DNA of 64,000 bases from Streptomyces pseudovenezuelae (lineage in GTDB: Bacteria; Actinomycetota; Actinomycetes; Streptomycetales; Streptomycetaceae): the NCBI RefSeq assembly GCF_001513955.1, contig NZ_KQ948145.1, forward strand, positions 214,212-278,211, in the 5' to 3' direction. Position 1 is the first letter of the stretch; each line of letters begins with the position of its first letter. A model generated the notes under the pieces. It saw only the letters and a program-made list of their open reading frames with translations, was not told the DNA's origin and ran no database searches. Shown here piece after piece: positions 1 through 8,018 of the stretch. The position numbers and the translations under genes are program-made.

Positions 1-25
1 TCCGCGGCTCAGCATTCCCGGGCTT

Positions 26-664
26 TCACTCCAGTGACCCGACCCACTTCACGACCGCGTCCGTGATGACCGTCACGGCCTCGTCCTGGGTGATCTCCGC
101 CCGCTTCGGCACGGCGAAGCCGTGATCGCCGTAAGGCACCTCGACCAGTTCGAAGGACCCGGCCGGGAACTCCTGCGGCTTCCCGAACGGGTCGTTGCCG
201 CCCTGTACGACCAGGGTGGGCACCCCGGATCCGAGCAGCTCGTCGGCGCGCGACTTCTCCGGCTTGCCGGGCGGGTGCAGCGGGAAGCTGAGGGCGAGCA
301 CGGCACGGGCGCCCAGCTCGACGGCCGTACGGCAGGCGACACGGGCGCCGGCACTGCGCCCTCCGGAGATCACCGGCAGTCCCGGGTTCAGCAGGGCGGG
401 CCAGATGCCCCGCCATCCCACGTCCAGCGTCTTCGGCGCGGGTGCGAGCTTCTTGCCGGCCACCCGCCAGGGCTGCTCGACGAGGGCGACGGTCACCGCG
501 TGGTGCGGGAGGGCCGCGGCGAGGGCCCGGAGGTCGCGCGCCTCGACGCCGCCGCCCGCTCCATGGCTCACCGCCAGGACGAACCGTGCCCGCTCCGCCG
601 TGTGCCAGGTGACGCGGGCGTCACCCGCGTCGGTGCCGATGATCTCGGAGGTCTCTTTGGTCAC
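26..664 (-). CDS. alpha/beta hydrolase (KANL3/Tex30, dienelactone hydrolase-like)
   Basis: A 212-residue cytoplasmic alpha/beta hydrolase. An early SHGAGGG stretch (about residue 34) would form the oxyanion-hole region. GGRSAGAR (about 101-108) is the nucleophile elbow with the expected Ser. VVQGGNDPFG and GDHGF near the C-terminus supply the Asp and His of the triad. There is no signal peptide. The start is GTG at 664, one base after the stop of the upstream SRAP gene, so the two form a tight operon. The family is a poorly characterised group of small predicted hydrolases; the substrate cannot be inferred. The stop lies 26 bases from the window edge. Confidence 0.85.
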   Translation of the reverse strand: MTKETSEIIGTDAGDARVTWHTAERARFVLAVSHGAGGGVEARDLRALAAALPHHAVTVALVEQPWRVAGKKLAPAPKTLDVGWRGIWPALLNPGLPVISGGRSAGARVACRTAVELGARAVLALSFPLHPPGKPEKSRADELLGSGVPTLVVQGGNDPFGKPQEFPAGSFELVEVPYGDHGFAVPKRAEITQDEAVTVITDAVVKWVGSLE

Positions 665-665
665 G

Positions 666-1481
666 TCAGAAGAGTGTGCCCTCTTCGGGACCGTCGAGCT
701 CCTTCAGCAGCTCCGGCCCGTTGTTGCGCACGTTGCTGACGGCCGTGCTCACCGGATAGGCCCGCATCAGCCCCTCGGGCGGCGGCGCGAGCAGGGAGCG
801 CAGGTCGTCGAGGTCGGTGCGGGACGGGTCGAGCCAGGTGTCCCAGCGGTCCGGGGTCAGCATCAGCGGCATCCGGGGGTGGATGTCGGCGAGGGTGCGC
901 GGGCCGTCTGCCGGTGAGACCGCCAGCGGGCCCGTCTCCGCCTCGGTGGTGATCACGGAGCAGGTCGCCCACCAGGCCAGCGGGTGGTCGTCGGGCAGGG
1001 TCTTGTCCCGCCAGAACTCGTACAGCCCGGCCATCGCGAACACCGAGCCGTCGGCGGGCAGCACGAAGTAGGGCTGCTTGCGCGGCCGCTTCTTCTTCCC
1101 CTCGACCTCCAGCTCCCGCTCGCCGGTGCCGGTGACCCACTCGTAGTAGCCGTCGGCCGGGATGACGCAGCGGCGGGTGGCGAAGGCCCGCTTGTACGAC
1201 GGCTTCTCGTGCACGGTCTCCGCGCGCGCGTTGATCATCCGGGCCGCGCCCTCGGGGCTCTTCGACCAGCTCGGGACCAGGCCCCACTTCAGCTTCCGCA
1301 GCTGCCGAACCGGCCGCGGGTCCTCGGCGTCCTTGAGAGGACGGTCGAGGACGGCATAGACCTCCTTGGTCGGGGCCACGTTGTAGTCGGGCTCCAAGGT
1401 CTCCTCGGGCTGCCACTTCTCGATCTCAAAGATTCCTGCGAGATCCTCGGGCCCACGACTGGCTGCATACCGTCCGCACAT
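666..1481 (-). CDS. SOS response-associated peptidase (SRAP, YedK/HMCES family)
   Basis: A 271-residue SRAP protein. In this family the Cys exposed after Met removal forms a thiazolidine DNA-protein crosslink with abasic sites in single-stranded DNA. The start at 1481 is chosen because it places the catalytic Cys at position 2 (MCGRYAAS); a longer upstream reading frame would bury it. Other family motifs are present: YNVAPTKE, INARAETV, CVIPADGYYEW and the catalytic-His stretch HPRMPLML. It is co-oriented with the hydrolase just downstream and divergent from the M50 gene, with about 50 bp between the starts. Confidence 0.93.
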   Translation of the reverse strand: MCGRYAASRGPEDLAGIFEIEKWQPEETLEPDYNVAPTKEVYAVLDRPLKDAEDPRPVRQLRKLKWGLVPSWSKSPEGAARMINARAETVHEKPSYKRAFATRRCVIPADGYYEWVTGTGERELEVEGKKKRPRKQPYFVLPADGSVFAMAGLYEFWRDKTLPDDHPLAWWATCSVITTEAETGPLAVSPADGPRTLADIHPRMPLMLTPDRWDTWLDPSRTDLDDLRSLLAPPPEGLMRAYPVSTAVSNVRNNGPELLKELDGPEEGTLF

Positions 1482-1531
1482 ACGTGCCACACTGCCAGAC
1501 TCCGTACGACGAGAGGGAGCCACCGGGAAAC

Positions 1532-2254
1532 ATGGACAGCACCGCATCGACCGCGCTGCCCGACCTCTGGGACCGGCTCATCGGACTGCAACCCGACCCC
1601 GACCTGTGGGTGGTGCTGGGCACCATGGTGGGGGCGCTCGCCCTGGTGGTCCCCCATACCTTGTGGCGGCTCTCGCGCAACGCCATCACCATCGCCCACG
1701 AGGGCGGCCACGGTCTGGTCGCCCTGCTGACCGGACGCCAGCTCACCGGCATACGGCTGCACTCCGACACCAGCGGCCTCACGGTCAGCCGGGGCAAGCC
1801 GCACGGCATCGGCATGATCCTCACCGCCGCGGCCGGCTACACCGCTCCCCCGCTGCTCGGCCTCGGCGGCGCCGCCCTGCTCGCCGCCGGCCGCATCACC
1901 CTGCTGCTGTGGGCGGCGACGGCCCTGCTGGTGGCGATGCTGGTGATGATCCGCAACGCGTACGGGGCGCTGACGGTGCTGGTCACCGGCGGCACGTTCG
2001 TGGTGGTGTCCTGGCTCGCCGGGCCCCAGGTGCAGGCGGCGTTCGCCTACGCGGTGGTGTGGTTCCTGCTGCTGGGCGGCGTGCGTCCCGCTTTCGAGCT
2101 ACAGGCGAAGCGGGCGCGGGGCGGGGCGGGTGACTCGGACGCGGACCAGTTGTCCCGCCTGACGCACGTGCCCGCGGGGCTGTGGCTGTTCCTGTTCCAC
2201 GCGGTGAGTCTGTGCTCACTGATAGGCGGCGGCAGGTGGTTGCTGCAGGTGTGA
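1532..2254 (+). CDS. M50B-type integral membrane zinc metalloprotease
   Basis: A 240-residue polytopic membrane protein. The zinc-binding HEGGH motif lies in the first third, beside a hydrophobic segment. Further segments rich in Leu, Ala and Val run through residues 85-185, followed by a short charged loop and a final C-terminal segment. This is the layout of compact actinobacterial M50 proteases that cut substrates in or near the membrane. The start at 1532 follows a GAGGGAG-type ribosome binding site; an in-frame ATG at 1484 is possible but has no such site. No PDZ domain is seen. The substrate is unknown, although M50 proteases often process anti-sigma factors or sporulation proteins. Confidence 0.85.
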   Translation: MDSTASTALPDLWDRLIGLQPDPDLWVVLGTMVGALALVVPHTLWRLSRNAITIAHEGGHGLVALLTGRQLTGIRLHSDTSGLTVSRGKPHGIGMILTAAAGYTAPPLLGLGGAALLAAGRITLLLWAATALLVAMLVMIRNAYGALTVLVTGGTFVVVSWLAGPQVQAAFAYAVVWFLLLGGVRPAFELQAKRARGGAGDSDADQLSRLTHVPAGLWLFLFHAVSLCSLIGGGRWLLQV

Positions 2255-2339
2255 CGCGAGCCCGAAGAGGCCCGTCACAGGGGTGCGGACGGCCCGACGG
2301 CGCCGCACCGGAGACACGACCCCCTACTAAAGTGGCCCC

Positions 2340-3665
2340 ATGGCTTCGAACCCCTCAGACACCGCCCTCTGGCCCGCCCCCCACGCGAGCGCTGCCGTCG
2401 ACGCGACGGTCCACGTACCGGGGTCGAAGTCGGTCACCAACCGGGCGCTCGTCCTGGCCGCCCTCGCCAGCGAGCCGGGCTGGCTGCGCCGCCCCCTCCG
2501 CTCCCGCGACACCCTCCTCATGGCGGCGGCCCTGCGCGAGATGGGCGTGGGCATCGAGGAGGGAGTCGGCCCCGACGGCACCGGTGAGACCTGGCGTGTC
2601 CTGCCGGCGGGCCTGCGCGGCCCCGCCACGGTGGACGTCGGCAACGCGGGCACCGTCATGCGCTTCCTCCCGCCCGTCGCCGCGCTGGCCGACGGCCCGA
2701 TCCGCTTCGACGGCGACGCGAGGTCGTACGAGCGACCCCTGACCGGTGTCATCGACGCCCTGCGCGCTCTCGGGGCCCGGATCGACGACGACGGCCGTGG
2801 CGCGCTGCCGCTCACCGTGCACGGCGGCGGTGCCCTGGACGGCGGACCGGTCGAGATCGACGCGTCCTCGTCGTCCCAGTTCGTCTCGGCGCTCCTGCTG
2901 TCCGGCCCGCGCTTCAACCAGGGCGTCGAGGTCCGGCACGTGGGCTCGTCGCTGCCCTCGATGCCGCACATCCGGATGACGGTGGACATGCTGCGCGCGG
3001 TGGGCGCCCAGGTGGACACCCCGGAGTCGGGCGGCGAGCCGAACGTCTGGCGGGTCACGCCGGGCGCCCTGCTGGGCCGGGACCTCACCATCGAACCCGA
3101 CCTGTCCAACGCCCAGCCGTTCCTGGCGGCCGCCCTCGTGACGGGTGGCAAGGTCGTGATCCCGGACTGGCCGGCCCGCACCACGCAGCCCGGTGACCGT
3201 CTGCGCGAGATCTTCACCGAGATGGGTGGTTCCTGCGAACTCACCGAGTACGGCCTGGTGTTCACCGGTTCGGGTGCGATCCACGGCATCGACGCCGAGC
3301 TCGGCGAGGTCGGCGAGCTGACCCCCGGCATCGCGGCCGTGGCGGCCCTCGCGGACTCCCCCTCCACCCTGCGCGGGGTGTCCCATCTGCGCCTGCACGA
3401 GACGGACCGGCTGGCCGCGCTCACCAAGGAGATCAACGAACTCGGCGGTGACGTCACCGAGACGGCCGACGGTCTGCACATCCGCCCGCGCCGGCTGCAC
3501 GGCGGGATCTTCCACACCTACGAGGACCACCGCATGGCCACGGCCGGCGCGATCATCGGCCTCGCGGTCGAGGGCGTGCAGATCGAGAACGTCGCGACGA
3601 CGGCCAAGACCCTGCCGGACTTCCCGGACATGTGGAACGGGATGCTCGGGAGCGAAAAGGCGTAG
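2340..3665 (+). CDS. aroA: 3-phosphoshikimate 1-carboxyvinyltransferase (EPSP synthase)
   Basis: The sixth shikimate-pathway enzyme, which transfers enolpyruvyl from PEP to shikimate-3-phosphate in the cytoplasm. Its 441 residues match the family length. The N-terminal substrate motif SKSVTNR, the PEP-binding GNAGTVMRF, a Ser-rich ASSSSQF region, LHETDRL and YEDHRMA near the C-terminus are all present. The two alpha/beta repeats are complete. The stop lies 12 bases before rsgA, so the two are probably co-transcribed. The region upstream of the ATG has a TACTAA -10-like element close to the start, hinting at a very short leader. Confidence 0.97.
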   Translation: MASNPSDTALWPAPHASAAVDATVHVPGSKSVTNRALVLAALASEPGWLRRPLRSRDTLLMAAALREMGVGIEEGVGPDGTGETWRVLPAGLRGPATVDVGNAGTVMRFLPPVAALADGPIRFDGDARSYERPLTGVIDALRALGARIDDDGRGALPLTVHGGGALDGGPVEIDASSSSQFVSALLLSGPRFNQGVEVRHVGSSLPSMPHIRMTVDMLRAVGAQVDTPESGGEPNVWRVTPGALLGRDLTIEPDLSNAQPFLAAALVTGGKVVIPDWPARTTQPGDRLREIFTEMGGSCELTEYGLVFTGSGAIHGIDAELGEVGELTPGIAAVAALADSPSTLRGVSHLRLHETDRLAALTKEINELGGDVTETADGLHIRPRRLHGGIFHTYEDHRMATAGAIIGLAVEGVQIENVATTAKTLPDFPDMWNGMLGSEKA

Positions 3666-3677
3666 GGGACACACGCC

Positions 3678-4688
3678 ATGCGCCGCTACGGCAAGCACAC
3701 CGACGAGGACGACATCCGCAGCCGCCCCAACCGCAAGGGCAACCGGCCGCGCACCCACATCCGGCCCAAGCACGAGGACGCGTCCTGGGGCATGGTCCTC
3801 ACCGTCGACCGGGGCCGCCTGACCGTCCTCGTCGAGGACCGGATCGTGATGGCGATGAAGGCCCGCGAGCTGGGCCGCAAGGCCGCGGTCGTCGGCGACC
3901 GGGTGGCCCTCGTCGGCGACCTGTCCGGCCAGAAGGACACCCTCGCGCGGATCGTCCGCATCGAGGAGCGCACATCGGTCCTGCGCCGCACGGCCGACGA
4001 CGACGATCCCTATGAGCGGGTGGTCGTCGCCAACGCCGACCAGCTCGCCATCGTCACGGCGCTCGCCGACCCGGAACCCCGCCCCCGCCTCATCGACCGC
4101 TGCCTGGTGGCGGCCTTCGACGGTGGGCTCACCCCGCTCCTGGTCATGACCAAGTCGGACCTGGCCCCGCCGGACAAGCTCCTGGAGCTCTACGGCGACC
4201 TGGACATCCCCTACGTCGTCACCAGCCGCGAGGAGCTGGAGAGCGGGGCCGCGGTCAACCGGGTGCGCGAGCAGCTCGACGGCAAGATCACGGCGTTCGT
4301 CGGGCATTCCGGCGTCGGCAAGACGACCCTGGTCAACGCGCTGGTCCCGGAGGACCGCCGGCGTCTGACCGGCCATGTCAACGCGGTGACCGGCCGCGGC
4401 CGGCACACCACGACCTCGGCGCTGGCGCTGCCGCTGGCGGGCGACGAGGGCTGGGTGATCGACACCCCGGGCCTGCGGTCCTTCGGACTGCACCACGTGG
4501 ATCCGTCCCGGGTGATCCACGCGTTCCCCGACCTGGAACCGGGCACCGAGAACTGCCCGCGCGCGTGCAGCCACGACGAGCCGGACTGCGCGCTGGACGC
4601 GTGGGTGGCCGAGGGCCACGCCGATCCGGCCCGGCTGTACTCCCTGCGCCGGCTGCTGTCGACGCGGGAGCGGACGGACGGGGACTGA
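3678..4688 (+). CDS. rsgA: ribosome small-subunit-dependent GTPase A
   Basis: A circularly permuted GTPase that acts in late 30S subunit maturation. The 336 residues show the permuted motif order: the G4-like TKSD comes before the P-loop GHSGVGKTT, followed by DTPGLRSFG (G3). An N-terminal OB-fold region covers about residues 35-105. A C-terminal zinc knuckle is visible as CPRACSHDEPDC. The first 30 residues are basic (RPNRKGNRPRTH), typical of actinobacterial members. The gene follows aroA by 12 bases. Confidence 0.96.
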   Translation: MRRYGKHTDEDDIRSRPNRKGNRPRTHIRPKHEDASWGMVLTVDRGRLTVLVEDRIVMAMKARELGRKAAVVGDRVALVGDLSGQKDTLARIVRIEERTSVLRRTADDDDPYERVVVANADQLAIVTALADPEPRPRLIDRCLVAAFDGGLTPLLVMTKSDLAPPDKLLELYGDLDIPYVVTSREELESGAAVNRVREQLDGKITAFVGHSGVGKTTLVNALVPEDRRRLTGHVNAVTGRGRHTTTSALALPLAGDEGWVIDTPGLRSFGLHHVDPSRVIHAFPDLEPGTENCPRACSHDEPDCALDAWVAEGHADPARLYSLRRLLSTRERTDGD

Positions 4689-4726
4689 CCTCCGCGTTGT
4701 TTGGCTGTACGCGAGTTCGGTAAGTG

Positions 4727-4776
4727 CATAATCGCACCGAGCCGGGCATACGGCCGGACATACGGGAGGACAGCAC
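4727..4776 (+). promoter_or_regulatory. candidate promoter and short structured leader of the SMR gene
   Basis: CATAAT at 4727-4732 is a near-consensus -10. The predicted transcript begins near 4739. The 37-nt leader carries two copies of CATACGG at 4747-4753 and 4759-4765, in a 12-nt period. The first sits in the loop of a CCGG/CCGG hairpin (4742-4757) and the second directly abuts the GGGAGGA ribosome binding site. An upstream stem GTGC/GCAC overlaps the -10. This could be translational control; it does not match a guanidine riboswitch class that I can recognise. Confidence 0.35.
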
Positions 4777-5100
4777 ATGGCGTGGCTGCTGGTGGTGGTG
4801 GCCGGGTTGCTGGAGACCGGTTTCGCCGTGTGTCTGAAGCTCTCCCACGGTTTCACCCGGCTGGGACCGACCGTGGCCTTCTGTATCTTCGCCCTCGGCA
4901 GCTTCGGCCTGCTGACGCTGTCACTGAAGAAGCTGGACGTCGGCCCCGCGTACGCGGTGTGGACCGGCATCGGCGCGGCGGGCACCGCGATCTACGGGAT
5001 GATCTTCCTCGACGACCTGGTGTCGACGCTGAAGATCGTCTCGATCAGCCTGGTGATCATCGGCGTGATCGGGCTCCAGCTCTCGGGCTCGCAGCACTAG
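4777..5100 (+). CDS. sugE: SMR family transporter, SugE/Gdx (guanidinium exporter) type
   Basis: A 107-residue four-helix membrane protein of the small multidrug resistance family. The essential Glu occurs in LLETGFAVCLK in helix 1, and the W-T-G-I-G-A-A-G-T stretch marks helix 3. The Gdx branch exports guanidinium in exchange for protons, whereas the EmrE branch handles lipophilic cations. The helix-1 sequence favours Gdx, but the branch cannot be proven by eye. A single gene, not a pair, suggests a homodimer of dual topology. It converges on a TetR-family gene 43 bases downstream. Confidence 0.85.
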   Translation: MAWLLVVVAGLLETGFAVCLKLSHGFTRLGPTVAFCIFALGSFGLLTLSLKKLDVGPAYAVWTGIGAAGTAIYGMIFLDDLVSTLKIVSISLVIIGVIGLQLSGSQH

Positions 5101-5105
5101 GCAGC

Positions 5106-5141
5106 GGTCGCACCGGAGCCACCGGTCGCACCGGAGCCACC
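5106..5141. repeat. perfect 18-bp tandem duplication between convergent genes
   Basis: The unit GGTCGCACCGGAGCCACC occurs at 5106-5123 and again at 5124-5141. A partial third copy (GGTCACACC) runs into the stop of the tetR gene. It lies in the gap between convergent sugE and tetR stops. It probably reflects slippage; no clear terminator is seen here. Confidence 0.8.
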
Positions 5142-5143
5142 GG

Positions 5144-5749
5144 TCACACCGGCTGCCGAGGCAGCGCGCTGCGCACCAGTTCCGCGACCCCGCCCTCACC
5201 CGGCGGGGCCGCCACACAGGACAGGGCGAGCCGGACGGCGAGTTCGCAGGAGCGGGCGAGCTCGGGGACGTCCGCCTTGTGGACGCCGGGTCCGGCCAGG
5301 ACGGAGACGGCACGGTCGCGCACCAGGGCCACGAAGTCGCCCGGTGACGGCAGCGCTCCGTCGGCCCGGCGCTGGGCCGGCACGGCGGAGGAGGACGGCA
5401 CCGCCGAGAGCGTCGGCGAGGGCAGCCGCTCGCCCCAGCAGCCGGTGAGCATGGCCCGTACCAGCGCGTTCTCCCGGGCGGAGGCGGTGGTCCACTCGGC
5501 GGTCGCGGTCAGCCGCTCCCGGGCGTCGCCGTGCGAGGTGAGCGCCCGGTCGACGCCGACGAGATACCCGTCGGCCTCTCGTCTCACCAGCGCGCGGGCC
5601 AGCCCTTCCTTGCTCCCGAACTCGTTGTACAGCGTCTGCCGGGACACTCCGGCCGTCACCGCGACATCGACCATCCTCACGGCGGACCACGGCCGGCGCG
5701 CCAACGCCGCGTAAGCGGCATCCAGCAGCGATTCCCGCGCAGCAGGCAT
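5144..5749 (-). CDS. TetR family transcriptional regulator
   Basis: A 201-residue regulator. The N-terminal helix-turn-helix spans about residues 10-55 (VRMVDVAVTAGVSRQTLYNEFGSK, the recognition helix being around SRQTLYNEF). The C-terminal half is an effector domain of unknown ligand. Two adjacent ATG codons exist; the second (5749) sits at better spacing from GGGAGG, so it is chosen. It converges on sugE and diverges from hisN. A TTGAC/GTCAA inverted repeat at 5788-5812 overlaps its likely -35 and may be its own operator. Regulation of sugE is possible but not shown by position. Confidence 0.88.
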   Translation of the reverse strand: MPAARESLLDAAYAALARRPWSAVRMVDVAVTAGVSRQTLYNEFGSKEGLARALVRREADGYLVGVDRALTSHGDARERLTATAEWTTASARENALVRAMLTGCWGERLPSPTLSAVPSSSAVPAQRRADGALPSPGDFVALVRDRAVSVLAGPGVHKADVPELARSCELAVRLALSCVAAPPGEGGVAELVRSALPRQPV

Positions 5750-5787
5750 CATCGCCTCCCAGGGAGCAAGCAGCTCTGCGCCCAGAT

Positions 5788-5812
5788 TTGACGCGCGGGG
5801 AAGCACTGTCAA
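5788..5812 (-). promoter_or_regulatory. possible tetR promoter with overlapping inverted repeat
   Basis: On the minus strand TTGACA (5807-5812) is a good -35. TTGAC (5788-5792) and GTCAA (5808-5812) form an inverted repeat around it. The matching -10 is weak. Autorepression by the TetR protein is an inference. Confidence 0.35.
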
Positions 5813-5974
5813 GGGGTCACGCGGGCACGAAGCGGCCCGCCCGGCGCCGCCCCGCCCACGCGGGCCCGCGAAACGCGGCTCCACCGGGCACGAACCGGCT
5901 CCACGAACCCGCCCCACGGTCCGCACCCCGTCCCCGCTGGCCCCGTACCGACAGCGGCAGATACCGTTCGCAAC

Positions 5975-6775
5975 ATGCCGGACTACCTCGACGACCTCCG
6001 CCTCGCCCACGTCCTCGCGGACGCGGCCGACGCGACCACCATGGACCGCTTCAAGGCACTGGACCTCAAGGTCGAGACAAAGCCGGACATGACCCCGGTC
6101 AGTGAGGCGGACAAGGCGGCGGAAGAACTGATCCGCAACCACCTCAAGCGCGCCCGTCCGCGGGACGCCATCCTCGGCGAGGAGTACGGCGTCGAGGGCA
6201 CCGGCCCGCGCCGCTGGGTCATCGACCCCATCGACGGCACCAAGAACTACGTCCGGGGCGTTCCCGTCTGGGCCACCCTGATCTCCCTGATGGAGGCGGC
6301 GGAGGGCGGCTACCAGCCCGTCGTCGGCGTGGTCTCGGCCCCCGCCCTCGGCCGTCGCTGGTGGGCCGCGAAGGGGCACGGCGCCTTCAGCGGCCGCAGC
6401 CTGACCTCCGCGTCGCGTCTGCACGTCTCCCAGGTCGGCAAGCTCTCGGACGCCTCCTTCGCCTACTCCTCCCTCACCGGCTGGGAGGACCAGGGCCGCC
6501 TGGGAGGCTTCCTCGACCTGACCCGCGAGGTGTGGCGCACGCGCGCGTACGGGGACTTCTGGCCGTACATGATGGTCGCCGAGGGCTCGATCGACCTGTG
6601 CGCGGAACCGGAGCTCTCGCTCTGGGACATGGCCGCGAACGCGATCGTCGTCACGGAGGCCGGCGGCACCTTCACCGGACTCGACGGCCGGCCCGGCCCG
6701 CACAGCGGCAACGCCGCCGCTTCCAACGGCCTGCTCCACGACGAGTTCCTGGGCTATCTCAACGAGCGCTACTAG
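5975..6775 (+). CDS. hisN: histidinol-phosphatase, inositol monophosphatase superfamily
   Basis: Removes phosphate from histidinol phosphate, the penultimate step of histidine synthesis. The 266 residues carry the Mg-dependent IMPase signatures in order: TPVSEADKAAE, GEEYG, WVIDPIDGTKNYVRG (about residues 79-93) and the C-terminal WDMAANAIVVTEAGG. Streptomyces uses this monofunctional enzyme rather than a HisB phosphatase domain. A general inositol phosphatase is the main alternative, but length and motifs match the actinobacterial HisN group. The gene stands alone, downstream of a divergent TetR gene. Confidence 0.9.
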   Translation: MPDYLDDLRLAHVLADAADATTMDRFKALDLKVETKPDMTPVSEADKAAEELIRNHLKRARPRDAILGEEYGVEGTGPRRWVIDPIDGTKNYVRGVPVWATLISLMEAAEGGYQPVVGVVSAPALGRRWWAAKGHGAFSGRSLTSASRLHVSQVGKLSDASFAYSSLTGWEDQGRLGGFLDLTREVWRTRAYGDFWPYMMVAEGSIDLCAEPELSLWDMAANAIVVTEAGGTFTGLDGRPGPHSGNAAASNGLLHDEFLGYLNERY

Positions 6776-6777
6776 GG

Positions 6778-6804
6778 CCCGAGCAGCGCAGGCAGGGGCT
6801 CGGG
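6778..6804 (+). terminator. possible terminator after hisN
   Basis: CCCGAGC (6778-6784) and GCTCGGG (6798-6804) form a 7-bp stem directly after the hisN stop. There is no T-run, so it is weak as an intrinsic terminator. Confidence 0.35.
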
Positions 6805-6905
6805 GGCACTTCCGGGAAACACATCTGAGCGCGCACGCCCTCAATCGGCAGCGCGCGCCCCCTTGTTGACCGTCGCTTTACCTGCGACTCTGAGGGGACC
6901 CTCAT

Positions 6906-6943
6906 TTGTGAACTTGTGAACCGATGAACGAACTCATCGGTTC
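6906..6943 (+). promoter_or_regulatory. tandem octamer plus perfect hairpin in the CBS-gene leader
   Basis: TTGTGAAC occurs twice in tandem (6906-6913, 6914-6921). It is followed by a perfect 10-bp inverted repeat, GAACCGATGA and TCATCGGTTC (6918-6927, 6934-6943) with a 6-nt loop. Both lie just 5' of the AGGAGG that serves the CBS gene, so repressor binding or mRNA folding could control it. Confidence 0.5.
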
Positions 6944-6965
6944 CACAGGAGGTGACTGCGAACCC

Positions 6966-7376
6966 ATGCTCGTCCGCGACGCCATGAGCACGGTGGTCCT
7001 CACCATCGGCCCCGCCCACACACTCCGCCAGGCCGCCGCCCTGATGTCCGCCCGCAGGGTGGGCGCGGCCGTGGTCCTCGATCCCGACGGCACCGGCACC
7101 GGCATTCTGACCGAGCGCGACATCCTGAACTCCGTAGGGCTGGGCCAGAGCCCGGACACGGAGTACGCCCACGCCCACACCACCACCGACGTCGTCTTCG
7201 CCACCCCGACCTGGACCCTGGAGGAGGCCGCGCAGGCGATGGCCCACGGCGGTTTCCGGCACCTCATCGTGCTGGACCACGGCGAGCCCACGGGCATCGT
7301 CTCGGTCCGCGACATCATCCGCTGCTGGGCGCCGGCACCGCGGCGGGTGCCCGCCACCACCGGTTCACCGCATTAG
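6966..7376 (+). CDS. CBS-domain pair protein
   Basis: A 136-residue protein consisting of two CBS motifs (a Bateman module), about residues 8-62 and 78-130. The stretches LVRDAMSTVV, ILTERDILN and GIVSVRDIIR are typical of stand-alone actinobacterial CBS proteins that bind adenine nucleotides. The partner or ligand is unknown. ATG at 6966 is preferred because AGGAGG lies 13 nt upstream. An in-frame ATG at 6924 would place the conserved hairpin inside the gene. The stop abuts an inverted repeat ahead of the fur-like gene. Confidence 0.85.
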   Translation: MLVRDAMSTVVLTIGPAHTLRQAAALMSARRVGAAVVLDPDGTGTGILTERDILNSVGLGQSPDTEYAHAHTTTDVVFATPTWTLEEAAQAMAHGGFRHLIVLDHGEPTGIVSVRDIIRCWAPAPRRVPATTGSPH

Positions 7377-7394
7377 ACTCGATCCAATTCGAGT
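7377..7394. promoter_or_regulatory. inverted repeat, candidate Fur-family operator
   Basis: ACTCGA (7377-7382) and TCGAGT (7389-7394) flank a TCCAAT centre, starting one base after the CBS stop and about 60-75 bp before the predicted start of the Fur-family gene. AT-containing dyads of this kind are typical operators of Fur/CatR/PerR-type proteins; autoregulation is inferred. Confidence 0.5.
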
Positions 7395-7438
7395 GGTGCT
7401 CCAAACTCACACCCATTCGGATTCTGGTCTCCAGCTGT

Positions 7439-7451
7439 TAGGCTGGTGCCC
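7439..7451 (+). promoter_or_regulatory. predicted -10 for a leaderless fur-family mRNA
   Basis: TAGGCT (7439-7444, TANNNT) ends seven bases before the ATG at 7452, and no ribosome binding site precedes that ATG. Transcription would then start at the initiation codon. The -35 (around TTCGGA, 7416) is poor. Confidence 0.45.
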
Positions 7452-7868
7452 ATGAGCGACCTTCTGGAACGACTGCGCGGCCGCGGATGGCGGATGACCG
7501 CACAGCGGCGCGTCGTGGCCGAGGTCCTCGACGGCGAACACGTCCACCTGACGGCCGACGAGGTCCACGCGCGCGCCGTGGCCAAGCTGCCCGAGATCTC
7601 CCGGGCGACGGTCTACAACACGCTGGGTGAGCTGGTCTCCCTCGGCGAGGTGCTCGAAGTCGCCACCGACAAGCGCGCCAAGAGGTACGACCCCAACGCC
7701 CACCGGCCGCACCACCACCTGGTCTGCGCCCAGTGCGGCGCCATCCGGGACGTGCACCCCACGGGCGACCCGCTGACGGAGCTCCCCGACTCGGAGCGCT
7801 TCGGCTTCACCGTCTCGGGCGTCGAGGTGACGTACCGCGGCGTGTGCCCGAACTGCGCGGCGGCGTAA
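7452..7868 (+). CDS. Fur family transcriptional repressor (CatR/PerR-like)
   Basis: A 138-residue metalloregulator. The N-terminal winged helix includes RMTAQRRVVAEVL and the recognition region SRATVYNTL. The dimerisation domain has the metal-site stretch HRPHHHLVCAQCG. Two CxxC pairs (CAQC, CPNC) form the structural zinc site. The position fits the S. coelicolor Fur paralogue that I recall as CatR (SCO5206), a peroxide-responsive catalase repressor, but that assignment is from synteny and memory, so no symbol is given. It may sense peroxide or a metal. The start at 7452 matches a leaderless transcript. Confidence 0.85.
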   Translation: MSDLLERLRGRGWRMTAQRRVVAEVLDGEHVHLTADEVHARAVAKLPEISRATVYNTLGELVSLGEVLEVATDKRAKRYDPNAHRPHHHLVCAQCGAIRDVHPTGDPLTELPDSERFGFTVSGVEVTYRGVCPNCAAA

Positions 7869-7880
7869 CACCCTTCACCG

Positions 7881-7911
7881 AGCCCCGGCATCCTTCACGG
7901 ACGCCGGGGCT
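7881..7911 (+). terminator. terminator after the fur-family gene
   Basis: AGCCCCGGC (7881-7889) pairs perfectly with GCCGGGGCT (7903-7911), just after the stop codon. It lacks a long T-run, as is common in Streptomyces. Confidence 0.7.
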
Positions 7912-7934
7912 CCGTGCCGTCCGCAGCCATTCGC

Positions 7935-7968
7935 ACGGTCCATGGACTTCCTGAATCTGACGGACCGT
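7935..7968. promoter_or_regulatory. inverted repeat upstream of the SsuB-type ABC operon
   Basis: ACGGTCC (7935-7941) and GGACCGT (7962-7968) flank a 20-nt centre, 51 bp before the ABC operon start. It could be a regulator site or the stem of a leader hairpin. The regulator is unknown. Confidence 0.35.
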
Positions 7969-8018
7969 CATATCGTCGTGCGGCCCCCTCTCCGTACCGA
8001 ACTCCGCAAGGAGCAACC

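Noticed and set aside
4740..4776. Mini-ykkC (guanidine-II) riboswitch before sugE
   Set aside because: ACGG words are present but not as tetraloops closed by stable stems, so the class signature is not met. Kept only as an unassigned leader.
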